45,628 bases of DNA from an uncultured Succinivibrio sp. (GTDB taxonomy: Bacteria; Pseudomonadota; Gammaproteobacteria; Enterobacterales; Succinivibrionaceae), in the NCBI GenBank assembly GCA_900754255.1, contig CAAECI010000059.1, forward strand, positions 1-45,628. Direction: 5' to 3'. The position numbers and the translations under genes are program-made. Shown piece after piece: positions 1 through 8,312 of the stretch. A model generated the notes under the pieces. The model was not told where the DNA came from. It ran no database searches and saw nothing but the letters and a program-made list of their open reading frames with translations. Numbering within the stretch: the first letter of the stretch is position 1; the number at the start of each line of letters is the position of its first letter.

Positions 1-1
1 C

Positions 2-79
2 GGCATCGATGCTTTTACTGCATTGACTGCTGCTTTCAACGGCCGTGCAGAGATCATTCTTGGTCAGGGTTCTGAATAG
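2..79 (+). CDS. C-terminal end of an unidentified protein (5' truncated)
   Basis: An open frame enters from the left edge of the window and stops at TAG, leaving 25 residues that end in AEIILGQGSE. No family can be named from so short a tail. It lies 48 bp upstream of the HdeB-like gene on the same strand with no clear terminator between them, so the two may be cotranscribed. That the frame is coding is inferred from its position and its ordinary codon use only. Confidence 0.4.
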   Translation, partial: GIDAFTALTAAFNGRAEIILGQGSE

Positions 80-127
80 TTACGGGAAATTAAAATTTAA
101 CTCCGAAAGTTCAGAGGTGAGTGAAAT

Positions 128-418
128 ATGAAGAAATTAATTATTGGCGCCTTGGCGGCTTTATGCATGATATCGGGAATGAATTCTGTTCAGGCCGAGG
201 ATCAGGATGTTGCAAAAATTAAGTGCTCGGAATTTTTAAACAGCGGCTCGACAATGCCCTTGCTGATCATGTGGATAGACGGATATTTATCTGCAGCCTC
301 CGGCAATACTTCAATGGATGATGAATATATTGAACAGCTGGGGACAAAACTTGGGGAGTTTTGCGGAGCTAACAAGAATGCAACTCTAATGGATGCTATT
401 GAATCCTTGAGTGAGTAA
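128..418 (+). CDS. hdeB: HdeA/HdeB-family periplasmic acid-stress chaperone
   Basis: The 96-residue protein resembles HdeA/HdeB, small periplasmic chaperones that unfold at low pH and keep other periplasmic proteins soluble. Residues 1-23 form a classic signal peptide (MKK, hydrophobic core, cleavage after VQA). The mature part has the family core, with C33 in a KCSEFL segment, the WIDGY segment near 49-53, SGNTS, and C79 in GEFC; the two Cys should form the single disulfide. The ending NATLMDAI also fits. A GAGGTGAG ribosome site precedes the ATG. No partner hdeA or regulator is visible here. HdeB rather than HdeA is a judgement call; membership of the family is fairly sure. Confidence 0.8.
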   Translation: MKKLIIGALAALCMISGMNSVQAEDQDVAKIKCSEFLNSGSTMPLLIMWIDGYLSAASGNTSMDDEYIEQLGTKLGEFCGANKNATLMDAIESLSE

Positions 419-444
419 GTGGATTTTTAGGCAAGATTTGTTCA

Positions 445-487
445 AATCCCTTCAGACTTTAAGTTTCTGAAGGGATTAATTTTTTTA
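445..487 (+). terminator. Rho-independent terminator after hdeB
   Basis: A perfect 12-bp inverted repeat (445-456 with 466-477, AATCCCTTCAGA arms, 9-nt loop) is followed by a run of seven T. It sits between the convergent hdeB and alcohol dehydrogenase genes and may serve both, though the T-run favours the plus strand. Confidence 0.85.
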
Positions 488-1678
488 TCAACGGTAGGTA
501 GCCGCGAGGTTATAGATCTTTTCGCAATCGCTGCGTTTTAATTTTACAAAGTGTCCTTCCAAACGGTCGGTTTCGTTGACCCCCAGCATATCCAGCATCT
601 TTGGAATGTCTTCAATGTGGGCTCCTATATCCTTAAAGGACAAGGGCATACCTATACGCTTTAAAAAAGCTCGCAGGGCATAAATTCCAGCACGGGCCGT
701 GCGATCCGGGTTTTCAAAATCCATACTCACTCCGAATACGCGTACGGCAAATTGTGCAAAGCGCATGACGTCATGCTTCATGTTGTATTCCATCCAAGCA
801 GGGAACATAACGGCCAGACCTGCACCGTGGGCCACGTCATAGAGTGCGGAGAGTTGGTGTTCCAAATGGTGAGTGGCCCAGTCCTGTTCTCTGTCGACGC
901 CGCAGGTATTGTTGTGAGCCATGGTTCCAGCCCACATGAGGGCGGCACGGGCAGCGTAATTGTCCGGCTCGGCAATGGCTATGGGGGCGTTGTGAATGAT
1001 GGAGCACAGAAGTCCCTCACAGATCCTGTCGGTTACATCGACATCGCGAGTATTGGTGAAATAACGTTCCATTATATGGGCCATCATATCAGTAACGCCG
1101 CAAGCCGTTTGGTAAGCAGGCAGGGTATAGGTCAGTTCAGGATTCATGACTGAAAATAACGGGACGTTAAAATCACAACTCAAGCCGTTTTTCACAATGA
1201 AACCGTTTATTTCCTTTTCAATGACGGCGCTGTTGGAGCCCTCGGATCCTGCAGCCGGAATAGTAAGAACCACGGCTGTCTTTAATGCTTGAGACGGAGT
1301 TGCCTTGCCTGTGAAAAAGTCAAAGAAATCACCGGCAAATGGGATGCCGACCGCTATGGCTTTTGCCGTATCGATCACGCTTCCTCCTCCGACGGCCAGC
1401 ATGAAATCAACTTTTTCCTTGCGACCTAATTCAATACCTGTATATACAAGATCGGCACGAGGGTTGGGCTTTACCCCCTCTATCAAAGCATGATCAATAC
1501 CGGCGCGATCCAGAGAGGACAGAACTCTTCCGAGAAGTCCGGAGCGCTTAGCAGAATCTCCTCCTATGACTACGAGAGCTTTTTTAAATCCGTAATCGGC
1601 GGCATATTTGCCAACGTCATTTTCACAGCCGTGTCCGAAGATATAACGAGTGGGGCGATAAAATTCGAAATTGTTCAT
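488..1678 (-). CDS. Iron-containing alcohol dehydrogenase (YqhD/butanol dehydrogenase type)
   Basis: This 396-residue protein has the length and motifs of group III iron-dependent alcohol dehydrogenases, which reduce aldehydes to alcohols with NAD(P)H. The N-terminus (MNNFEFYRPTRYIFGHG) matches the YqhD/BdhA start. GGGSVIDTAK at 97-106 is the nucleotide-binding loop. D197 and H201 in the VTDMMAH segment, with H274 and H284 in HQLSALYDVAH, fit the metal ligands. It lies downstream of coaBC and dut on the same strand, with only 4 bp between the dut stop and its start, so it probably shares their transcript although it has no functional link to them. Likely role: fermentative aldehyde reduction or detoxification. 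The cofactor and natural substrate cannot be read from the sequence. Confidence 0.9.
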   Translation of the reverse strand: MNNFEFYRPTRYIFGHGCENDVGKYAADYGFKKALVVIGGDSAKRSGLLGRVLSSLDRAGIDHALIEGVKPNPRADLVYTGIELGRKEKVDFMLAVGGGSVIDTAKAIAVGIPFAGDFFDFFTGKATPSQALKTAVVLTIPAAGSEGSNSAVIEKEINGFIVKNGLSCDFNVPLFSVMNPELTYTLPAYQTACGVTDMMAHIMERYFTNTRDVDVTDRICEGLLCSIIHNAPIAIAEPDNYAARAALMWAGTMAHNNTCGVDREQDWATHHLEHQLSALYDVAHGAGLAVMFPAWMEYNMKHDVMRFAQFAVRVFGVSMDFENPDRTARAGIYALRAFLKRIGMPLSFKDIGAHIEDIPKMLDMLGVNETDRLEGHFVKLKRSDCEKIYNLAATYR

Positions 1679-1682
1679 AAGG

Positions 1683-2150
1683 TTAGCGTATTCCTGTTGA
1701 TCCGAAGCCGTTTAAACCGCGTTCGGAGTTTACTGCAAAATCTTCGACTATATTAAGCCTAGCATGTAATGTTCTTTCAAATACCAGTTGGGCTATGCGA
1801 TCACCCGGATTTAAGGTAAAAGGAGTGTGTGAGCGATTCCAAAGAGGAACCATGAGTTGTCCTTGATAGTCGGAATCGATGACTCCCACCAGATTTGCCA
1901 GTACAATTCCGTGTTTATAGCCAAGTCCAGAACGCGGATATACAATACCCACAATCGAAGGATCTTCGATAAACACACAAAAACCAGAATGGGTAAGTAC
2001 GGTATCGCCTGGATTTATGGTTATTGGCTTATCCAGCATGGCGCGAATGTCAATGCCGGCTGATCCAGCAGTGGCATATGAGGGGAGCGGGAATTCCGTT
2101 CCCAGTCTCCGGTCAAGAATTTTGATTTTGGCGTTAAAGCTGGCGTTCAC
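1683..2150 (-). CDS. dut: Deoxyuridine 5'-triphosphate nucleotidohydrolase (dUTPase)
   Basis: Trimeric dUTPase hydrolyses dUTP to dUMP and pyrophosphate, keeping uracil out of DNA and feeding dTMP synthesis. The 155-residue length is standard. Conserved motifs are visible: the AGSAGIDIRA substrate segment near 27-36, PRSGLGYKHGIVLAN and GVIDSDYQGQL in the middle, and the C-terminal glycine-rich lid RGLNGFGSTG. The start is a GTG whose AAGGAG ribosome site overlaps the coaBC stop codon, so the two genes, 3 bp apart, are probably translationally coupled. The coaBC-dut pair is conserved in enterobacteria. Confidence 0.97.
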   Translation of the reverse strand: MNASFNAKIKILDRRLGTEFPLPSYATAGSAGIDIRAMLDKPITINPGDTVLTHSGFCVFIEDPSIVGIVYPRSGLGYKHGIVLANLVGVIDSDYQGQLMVPLWNRSHTPFTLNPGDRIAQLVFERTLHARLNIVEDFAVNSERGLNGFGSTGIR

Positions 2151-2153
2151 AAA

Positions 2154-3464
2154 TTACTCCTTAATATTTTTGACGGTTTTAAAAATAAGATCCGTCAAAG
2201 CACCTGCCAGTATCCTTTTGGTTTCTACTGGAAAATGAACCACCTCTCCGTCTTTGTTAAAGATCTTAAGCTCATTGAGATCGCTGTCAAAGCCTTTGTC
2301 CTGATGCTGTACATAATTTAGGGCAATGAGATCGAGATGTTTTCTTTTTAGTTTGGATACGGCATGCTCCTCTCCATGCTCCGTTTCCGCAGCAAAGCCT
2401 ACGGTAAAAGGTCGTTTATGCTGAAGATGACCTACGGTGGAGACGATATCAGGATTCTTAACGAGCTTCAGTGTTAAAGAATCTTCGCCGTCACGCTTGG
2501 AAATTTTTTGGGAAGCAACTTGATCGACCCTGAAATCGGCAACGGCCGCACAGCTAATAAAAACGTCGCAATTGCCTATCGTTTTTTCCACTGCCTGTAG
2601 CATTTCTACGGCCGAGCGCACATCAACTCTTTGGATGCCAAAGGGGGTATCAAGATTTACCGGACCAGTGATGAGGGTAACGTTGGCACCGCGTTCGCGG
2701 GCAGCCTCAGCAATGGCAAAGCCCATTTTTCCGGAGCTTTTGTTAGAAATATAGCGTACTGGATCGATTGGTTCGACGGTAGGACCTGCGGTTACGACAA
2801 CCTGTAGCCCAGCTCCCGAGGCCTTAGGAAGAAACTTGGTATCTGTAAGCTTTAGTTTTTCATCAGGAGATGGAAGGGATTCGTTAGCTGTAGTAAAGCC
2901 TATTTTTTCAACTCTGCCTGCTGTAAAAAGAGAAATGATCAGCGCAAGTATGGCCTGAGGTTCTGGCATTCGTCCGTCGGCTTTTACTCCACAGGCTAAA
3001 TCACCGCTGTCAGGTTGCATGATTATCATGCCCCGACGAGAAAGAGTATGTAGGTTTTCCTGCGTGGCGGAATTATGAAACATGTTGGTATTCATGGCAG
3101 GAGCGAGCAATATTTTGCAGGTGCAAGCCAAAGCAGCGGCGGTAAGCATATTGTCTGCAAGTCCGCAACTCAACTTTGCAATGGTCTGCGCCGAGGCCGG
3201 AGCTATGACCATAAGATCGGCACTGTTGGCAACGGCAATGTGGCCGATTTTATCGGCCTCATCAAAGATTTCTATTCCCACGGCGCGCCCGCTTAGGGCT
3301 TCAAGCGAAGAAGGTCCTACCAATTTGCAGGCTGATTTTGTCATCAGAACCTGAACGTCGGCGCCCGCTTTGATAAGCAATCTGCATAGAGAGCAGGCCT
3401 TGTATGCGGCTATTGAGCCGGTGATTCCGAGAATGATTTTGCGTCCCTTTAACGGAGTGTTCAT
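2154..3464 (-). CDS. coaBC: Bifunctional phosphopantothenoylcysteine synthetase/decarboxylase
   Basis: CoaBC makes 4'-phosphopantetheine for coenzyme A: the CoaB half joins cysteine to phosphopantothenate using CTP, and the CoaC half decarboxylates the product using FMN. The N-terminal flavoprotein half shows GITGSIAAYKA, the PAMNTNMF segment with the active-site region, and ACGVKADGRM with the catalytic Cys. The C-terminal synthetase half has VTAGPTVEPIDPVRYISN, SSGKMG and a FAAET motif. The frame is open back to a TTG at 3500, but I chose the ATG at 3464 because it has a GGAG site at proper spacing and opens with the usual KIILGITG strand. This gives 436 residues. Confidence 0.96.
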   Translation of the reverse strand: MNTPLKGRKIILGITGSIAAYKACSLCRLLIKAGADVQVLMTKSACKLVGPSSLEALSGRAVGIEIFDEADKIGHIAVANSADLMVIAPASAQTIAKLSCGLADNMLTAAALACTCKILLAPAMNTNMFHNSATQENLHTLSRRGMIIMQPDSGDLACGVKADGRMPEPQAILALIISLFTAGRVEKIGFTTANESLPSPDEKLKLTDTKFLPKASGAGLQVVVTAGPTVEPIDPVRYISNKSSGKMGFAIAEAARERGANVTLITGPVNLDTPFGIQRVDVRSAVEMLQAVEKTIGNCDVFISCAAVADFRVDQVASQKISKRDGEDSLTLKLVKNPDIVSTVGHLQHKRPFTVGFAAETEHGEEHAVSKLKRKHLDLIALNYVQHQDKGFDSDLNELKIFNKDGEVVHFPVETKRILAGALTDLIFKTVKNIKE

Positions 3465-4187
3465 GGTATTACTCCACGTGTTTATATTTTCTGTTTGCAA
3501 ATTAGTTTGATGATCAATTTGTTATCACGATAGTCTTTCATCGGAATAATTGTCGGTAAATGATCAATTAATATCATTTTATGCATATAATACACATTTG
3601 CTGAAAACGCTGACGTATAAATTATAAGGCGATTAAGAAGTTGAGATTTTCTCGATGAAAGAGGTCGCTGTTTGTTTCCGTCATATGCTTGATTGCATTT
3701 GTTCAAAAAAGCAGTTGGCAGGACATGTCTGTTTTCCCCAATTAGGTAGTTTTACTTTGCCATATAACGGGAAATTTCTGCGGGGCTTAAATTAAGCTCG
3801 GTAGAAATCCCTTGCTTTTACGCAGGGAAGAATGTCAATTACGAGACTGTATTCAAAGATTAAGAACCATTTGAATAAGTAGGCGTACAGGGCAGAAAGT
3901 TTTGAGCGGACGGTCGTAGCTATGCTTGAGCCGTCGCCTTGCTTTGTTGCGACAAACGGAAACAGTTGAATTTATTCTCGCAGAACCACTTATGGAACTG
4001 CCGAAACGGCGGCGCACAGCCTTGTTTTCATTCTTAATTTGTTAAGAATCGAAGACTTAAAGCTGGGGGAGTCCTGGTGTCTGCGAGTGGTTGCGCTATG
4101 GCGCGGCATTGTCAGAAAACAAAACAGAGGCCGATACAAGTTGCAAAAGAATGATTTTATCATTCCTCTTTGTTTTAATCGCATTTG
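3465..4187. other. Long gene-free spacer between coaBC and the rpmB promoter
   Basis: About 720 bp hold no open frame that looks like a protein. Short frames here have no family resemblance, ribosome site or sensible codon use. In E. coli the position is occupied by radC, on the rpmB strand. I looked for the RadC C-terminal HNHPSG...D region in the plus-strand frames and did not find it. I also see no tRNA and no clear structured RNA. The segment should contain the coaBC promoter. Confidence 0.5.
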
Positions 4188-4196
4188 TGATAGAAT
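4188..4196 (+). promoter_or_regulatory. Candidate extended -10 promoter for rpmB-rpmG
   Basis: TGATAGAAT forms an extended -10 element (TG, one base, TAGAAT at 4191-4196) about 90 bp before the rpmB start. The matching -35 region (around TTTGTT at 4169-4174) is weak, which is tolerated with an extended -10. Assignment is by pattern only. Confidence 0.45.
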
Positions 4197-4287
4197 AACT
4201 GCACTTTGTATTAACCTTAAAACATTCATTTGGTTGCAGCTCTTAGGTGCTGTGACCCGTAAAGTATTTTTTGGAGTGTGAATTAAC

Positions 4288-4524
4288 ATGTCCAGAGTTT
4301 GCCAAGTTACGGGCAAGCGCCCGACTGTGGGTAACCTTCGTTCCCACGCAAAGAACGCAGCAAAGCGTCGTTTCCTTCCCAACCTGAAGTATCACCGCTT
4401 CTGGGTAGAGTCTGAGGGGCGTTTTGTTCGTTTGCGTGTTACCACTAAAGCAATGCGTACTATTGATAAGCGCGGCATTGATGCTGTTTTGGCTGATATG
4501 CGTGCCAAAGGCGAAAGAGTCTAA
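4288..4524 (+). CDS. rpmB: 50S ribosomal protein L28
   Basis: This 78-residue basic protein starts SRVCQVTGKRP and contains the HAKNAAKRRFLPNL and RVTTKAMRTIDKRG segments typical of bacterial L28. It is a structural component of the large ribosomal subunit. It precedes rpmG by 11 bp, the conserved L28-L33 pair, and mutM follows as in E. coli. Expression is probably driven by the extended -10 promoter near 4191. Confidence 0.98.
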   Translation: MSRVCQVTGKRPTVGNLRSHAKNAAKRRFLPNLKYHRFWVESEGRFVRLRVTTKAMRTIDKRGIDAVLADMRAKGERV

Positions 4525-4535
4525 GGGAGGCTATT

Positions 4536-4706
4536 ATGGCTAAGAAAGGCGGCCGCGAAAAGATTCGCTTGAATTCAACTGCCGGTACCGGTCATTTCTA
4601 TACTACCGATAAAAATCGTCGTACCACCCCGGGCAAGCTCGAGATGATGAAGTACGATCCGGTTGTTCGTATGCACGTCCTGTACAAGGAAGGAAAGATC
4701 AAGTAA
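4536..4706 (+). CDS. rpmG: 50S ribosomal protein L33
   Basis: The 56-residue frame starts MAKKGGREKIRL and contains GTGHFYTT and DPVVRMHVLYKEGKIK, matching L33 of the large ribosomal subunit. It has no cysteines, so it is the zinc-independent form as in E. coli. A strong AGGGAGG site lies just before the ATG, and the gene is 11 bp downstream of rpmB. It is short and easily missed. Confidence 0.97.
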   Translation: MAKKGGREKIRLNSTAGTGHFYTTDKNRRTTPGKLEMMKYDPVVRMHVLYKEGKIK

Positions 4707-4723
4707 TTTGATCTTTAATGCAT

Positions 4724-4762
4724 AAAGCCCCGCTGTTAGTTTACTGCGGGGTTTTTGTTTTT
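4724..4762 (+). terminator. Rho-independent terminator after rpmG
   Basis: CCCCGC at 4728-4733 pairs with GCGGGG at 4746-4751, with AAAG/TTTT extension at the base, and is followed by TTTTTGTTTTT. It separates the ribosomal protein genes from mutM. Confidence 0.85.
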
Positions 4763-4828
4763 GCGACAATAGTTTCCTGAAACATTAAAAAGACTGAGGG
4801 AAAAGTATTGTGATCCGGAATTTTTGTT

Positions 4829-5650
4829 ATGCCTGAATTGCCAGAAGTTGAAGTTACCATGCGTGGAATACGCCCCGCTCTGTCCGATGCAACAATTGAG
4901 AAGGTGTGGTTTGATGATCTGAAATTACGCAGACCCTTATTGCCGGAATTAAAAAAACTTGAGGGCGCCAAGGTAACGGAGATAAAGCGTCGAGCAAAAT
5001 ACATAGTCGTCAACACTACAAACGGATCTTTGTTGATTCATTTGGGAATGACAGGGCATCTCAGTGTACTAAAAGCCCCCAAGGAACGGGCCAAGCACGA
5101 TCATTTTGAGCTTCAGTTGGGCAACGGAAGTATCATTCGTTACAATGATTCAAGACGGTTCGGTTTGATTTGGTATTACCCTGCGGGGGTCGATCCCAAT
5201 AAAGGAGATTTTTTAAAGGATCTCGGACCGGAACCTCTTTCAGAAGAATTTAATTCTGAATATTTGTATAAGGCTTTGTCGCGCCTGAAAAAGGATATAA
5301 AGCTTTCCATTACAGATCCGAAGGTGGTGGTGGGAGTAGGAAACATATATGCCTCGGAGGTATTGTTTGCCGCACGAATCAACCCTATGAGGAGGTCCTC
5401 GGATTTAAGCGTTGATGAATGCGAGAAGCTGGTATCCGCCATCAAAAATATTCTTGCCCGTTCCATAGAGCAAGGCGGGACTACCATAATCAATTTTCAG
5501 GGGGCGGACGGGAAAATGGGCTATTTTGTTCAACAGCTCAATGTGTACGGACGTAAAGGAAAAAAATGTCCAGTCTGTGGAACCGAAATTGCTATGGTTG
5601 TATTGGGGCAACGCAGTACCTTTTATTGCCCATGTTGCCAAAAAAATTAA
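4829..5650 (+). CDS. mutM: Formamidopyrimidine-DNA glycosylase
   Basis: MutM (Fpg) excises 8-oxoguanine and ring-opened purines and nicks the abasic site. The mature N-terminus MPELPEVE gives the nucleophile P2 and E3; K57 is in place, and the C-terminal zinc finger shows C247, C250, C267 and C270 in the expected C-x2-C-x16-C-x2-C pattern. The 273-residue length fits. The start is certain because Pro2 must become the N-terminus, although the ribosome site is weak. The last 4 bp overlap the end of coaD, which runs toward it on the other strand. Confidence 0.98.
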   Translation: MPELPEVEVTMRGIRPALSDATIEKVWFDDLKLRRPLLPELKKLEGAKVTEIKRRAKYIVVNTTNGSLLIHLGMTGHLSVLKAPKERAKHDHFELQLGNGSIIRYNDSRRFGLIWYYPAGVDPNKGDFLKDLGPEPLSEEFNSEYLYKALSRLKKDIKLSITDPKVVVGVGNIYASEVLFAARINPMRRSSDLSVDECEKLVSAIKNILARSIEQGGTTIINFQGADGKMGYFVQQLNVYGRKGKKCPVCGTEIAMVVLGQRSTFYCPCCQKN

Positions 5651-6132
5651 GCAAAATGCTTTAAAGCAAGCTTTATTACTGCTTGGGGGACAAATTTAGA
5701 AATGTCACCGTTGTGAATTATGATGTCGCGCACAAAGGTTGAGGATATAAAGGCCAAATCTCCGGATGCTGGCAACATTACAATTTCAATCTTCGGCATC
5801 ACCATACGATACATCCCTGAAAGGGACATTTCGTAGTCATAATCGGCGACGGTTCTAAGACCGCGGATCAAAATCTTGGCTTTTTTTTCTTTGAGAAGAT
5901 CCGGAAGCATACCTGAGAATCCCGTTACCTCGATATTTCGGCAGTTCGCAACCGTATCACGTACGGCCTGAACTCTTTCCTCAAGACTAAACAGAGTGTG
6001 CTTGGCAGGGCTTTCGGCCACAGCAACGAGGACACGGTCAAAAACAGATGCAGCTCGGACTATAAGATCGGTATGTCCTAAAGTTAAAGGATCGAAGGTT
6101 CCAGGGAAAACGGCCAATTTTGATTCGGACAT
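5647..6132 (-). CDS. coaD: Phosphopantetheine adenylyltransferase
   Basis: CoaD transfers AMP from ATP to 4'-phosphopantetheine, the penultimate and regulated step of coenzyme A synthesis. The 161-residue protein shows the nucleotidyltransferase signature FPGTFDPLTLGHTD near 9-22, RGLRTVADYDYE, and the ISSTFVRD motif near the end. It follows the GT9 gene by 10 bp on the same strand, reflecting the coaD-waaA region linkage seen in E. coli. Its stop overlaps the mutM stop by 4 bp in a tail-to-tail arrangement. Confidence 0.97.
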   Translation of the reverse strand: MSESKLAVFPGTFDPLTLGHTDLIVRAASVFDRVLVAVAESPAKHTLFSLEERVQAVRDTVANCRNIEVTGFSGMLPDLLKEKKAKILIRGLRTVADYDYEMSLSGMYRMVMPKIEIVMLPASGDLAFISSTFVRDIIIHNGDISKFVPQAVIKLALKHFA

Positions 6133-6142
6133 GTATATAACC

Positions 6143-7207
6143 TTAAGAGTATTTCAAGAGGCTGGAGCTTTTCATTTCTGAAGCCTTGTCAAATTGAGAG
6201 ATTACCGCATTTACGGTAATGTTTTCCATTGCTTTTTCATCCTTTACGCGATATCGCCACGGAATAGACTTTTCACGGCATTCCTTTTGTGCCAGAGCGT
6301 TATAGACGCTTACCTGCAGAGAAGGAAAGGTCCAGGAACCGACGCGCTTGGGATCATGCACGGCAAATAGACCTATAACCGGTACTTTTAAGGCGGAGGC
6401 CAAATGCATGGCGGCACTGTCCGGTGATAAAACTACATCCGCCTTGGAAATAAGAGCAGCCAGTGCCCGCAGTGAGGTTTTGCCACAAAGGTTTGTACAA
6501 TGGGCTCTGGAAATTTGCATGATCTTATTGCAAAGCTCCTGCTCCTTAGGAGAAGTGCTTCCTACCAAAACGGTTTGAAAACCGCGGGAAAAGGCATGAT
6601 CTGCAAGAGCAGCATATCCCTCGCTTGTCCAATTTTTTTGTGTTTTTGCTGAGGCCGGAGAAATTACAAACAGTTTTTTTTCTTTGCTTATATTTTCGTA
6701 GGGAGCAAGTTCTTCTTCACTAAGCTTGAAATCCCAGTACGGTTCTTGCAATTTAAAGCCCATATGCTCGGCAAAAGCCATGAATCCAGCCAATACATGC
6801 GGGTTTTCCGGGGAGGGTACTTTACGGTTAACAAAGAAATATTGTCCCTCACGAGACCTTTGTGAATCGTAGCCATACTTAAGATCCGCTTTTACAGCCA
6901 GTGAGCATAAAGATGATTTAAGAGATGTTTGCATGTTTAGCAAGGCATCAAAGCTACGTCCGGAAAGATTGGTTTTAAGGTCTTTAATTGCTTTGAGTAT
7001 TCCGTTTGAGAAATCAACCGGCATGAGAGGGATCAAATCCTCTCCCTTAGAGTTACGAAATAGAGAGGAAAAGCGTTTATCCAAGATCCAAAGTATTGAA
7101 AGTTCAGGATACTTTTTCTTTAACGCACCCATCATGCCGAAGGCATTGATGCAGTCGCCGAGTGCGGAAAGTCTCAACACGCATATAGAGGAACTGTATT
7201 TGATCAT
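6143..7207 (-). CDS. GT9-family glycosyltransferase, lipopolysaccharide heptosyltransferase-like
   Basis: The protein belongs to glycosyltransferase family 9, which includes WaaC, WaaF and OpsX and transfers heptose from ADP-heptose to the inner core of lipopolysaccharide at the inner membrane face. Visible are the N-terminal Rossmann strand with VLRLSALGDCINA, the ISPASAKTQKNW donor-side segment, and the LSPDSAAMHLASALKVPVIGLF motif region before HDPKRVGSW. I take the ATG at 7207 (354 residues), since the upstream extension to a TTG at 7282 is not family-like. The neighbours coaD and kdkA and the waaA/waaF/hldD cluster support a core-assembly role, probably heptosyltransferase I, which is otherwise missing here. 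Confidence 0.85.
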   Translation of the reverse strand: MIKYSSSICVLRLSALGDCINAFGMMGALKKKYPELSILWILDKRFSSLFRNSKGEDLIPLMPVDFSNGILKAIKDLKTNLSGRSFDALLNMQTSLKSSLCSLAVKADLKYGYDSQRSREGQYFFVNRKVPSPENPHVLAGFMAFAEHMGFKLQEPYWDFKLSEEELAPYENISKEKKLFVISPASAKTQKNWTSEGYAALADHAFSRGFQTVLVGSTSPKEQELCNKIMQISRAHCTNLCGKTSLRALAALISKADVVLSPDSAAMHLASALKVPVIGLFAVHDPKRVGSWTFPSLQVSVYNALAQKECREKSIPWRYRVKDEKAMENITVNAVISQFDKASEMKSSSLLKYS

Positions 7208-7303
7208 GGTAAATATTTTAGCAGATTGATGAGGGCATTCGATGCAAAGAAAAAATAGGGTAAAATGTGACGTAGTACACAAAAAGTAAGGGATCTTAGG
7301 ACG

Positions 7304-8017
7304 ATGTCATTAAAAACCCTCAAGGATAACGGTTATGAATACCTCATCAATGATGAGGCCCCCTCTGCCAAAGCACCGTTTGGGCGTTATTTTGATCTCT
7401 CGGATCCTTTATTAGCCGATGCCGTGGCAAAGGGCGGTCGCGGCGAAGCGTTGATTTATAACGCCGGCGATATGGATGTTGTGATGCGGCATTATCGTCG
7501 CGGCGGACTTTTGGGGAGAATAGTCAAGGATCACTTTTTATTATGTGAACCCCATGCTCATAGAGCGTTTGATGAAATGCGTCTGCTTTATTTGATGGAA
7601 AAGAAAGGCCTGCCGGTTCCAAGACCAATTTTAGCCCGAGAGCGTATTACACGTTGTTGTATAGTTCAGGATATTGTTATCGGGGCTCTGAATGCTCGTG
7701 ATCTGTCCTATGTGATGAGAGAGCGTTCCCTTACTCGCATTGAAATGCTACGTCTCGGAGGTATGATCAAGGCCTTCTTTGAGCAGGGAGTGGATCATAC
7801 AGATCTTAATATCCGTAATATTTTGCTTGATGATCAGGGAAAGTTTTATCTAATTGATTTTGATAAATGCTTCTTAAATCATCCGACCGCTAAACGCAGG
7901 GCTGAAATTATTGAGCGCCTGCAACGTTCGTTCAGAAAGGAATATGCCCGTTTCCCTGAAGTCTTTCATTATAACGATGAAGACTTTGCACTTATTAAGG
8001 GCAGTGCATTATCGTAA
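7304..8017 (+). CDS. kdkA: 3-deoxy-D-manno-octulosonic acid kinase
   Basis: KdkA phosphorylates the 4-position of the Kdo residue on lipid A in organisms whose lipopolysaccharide carries a single Kdo. The 237-residue protein has the kinase-like fold signature: VVMRHYRRGG near 61-70, the catalytic-loop HTDLNIRNILLD and the metal-binding LIDFDKC. It is divergent from the GT9 gene with a short shared promoter region, including a TAAAAT at 7260-7265. Its presence predicts a monofunctional WaaA, whose gene lies 3 kb downstream. Confidence 0.9.
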   Translation: MSLKTLKDNGYEYLINDEAPSAKAPFGRYFDLSDPLLADAVAKGGRGEALIYNAGDMDVVMRHYRRGGLLGRIVKDHFLLCEPHAHRAFDEMRLLYLMEKKGLPVPRPILARERITRCCIVQDIVIGALNARDLSYVMRERSLTRIEMLRLGGMIKAFFEQGVDHTDLNIRNILLDDQGKFYLIDFDKCFLNHPTAKRRAEIIERLQRSFRKEYARFPEVFHYNDEDFALIKGSALS

Positions 8018-8094
8018 TTGAACAAAATGTCTGTAAAAAAGCAGAAAATATAGTCTCGTTTTTTAACGAAGAATTCTTTTTTTCACGCAAATGC

Positions 8095-8200
8095 TATACT
8101 GCCATTGAACATTGATGAGACAAGCGCAAAGATTAGCCCTAGAGGCGCTAATTGATAAAATAATAAGGACATCTCATCACCTTCCAAAGTGGTGAGCTTA
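8095..8200 (+). promoter_or_regulatory. Possible promoter and structured leader of the quinone reductase gene
   Basis: A TATACT (8095-8100) could be a -10 box. Just after it lies a nested fold: GATGAGA (8114-8120) pairs with TCTCATC (8172-8178), enclosing ATTAGC (132-137 of the 8000s) with GCTAAT (8147-8152). A third hairpin, TCACC (8177-8181) with GGTGA (8191-8195), overlaps the outer stem by two bases, so the folds may compete. No known riboswitch class is recognised. Confidence 0.3.
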
Positions 8201-8312
8201 AAGTTTTACTGCACGAATTGCGTTTTTATACTCTAATAATTCAGGTTTGCATAATTTGGCTGATTCCTTAGTTCAGGGTGAGATAATTAGCCGGACATTG
8301 GAGGAAGAGCTT

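Noticed and set aside
752..1153. 133-residue plus-strand frame inside the alcohol dehydrogenase gene
   Set aside because: It is an antisense shadow of a clearly conserved gene and its sequence resembles no family.
3482..4382. Minus-strand open frames over the coaBC-rpmB spacer
   Set aside because: They have no ribosome site, no family resemblance and one runs antisense into rpmB; codon use looks random.
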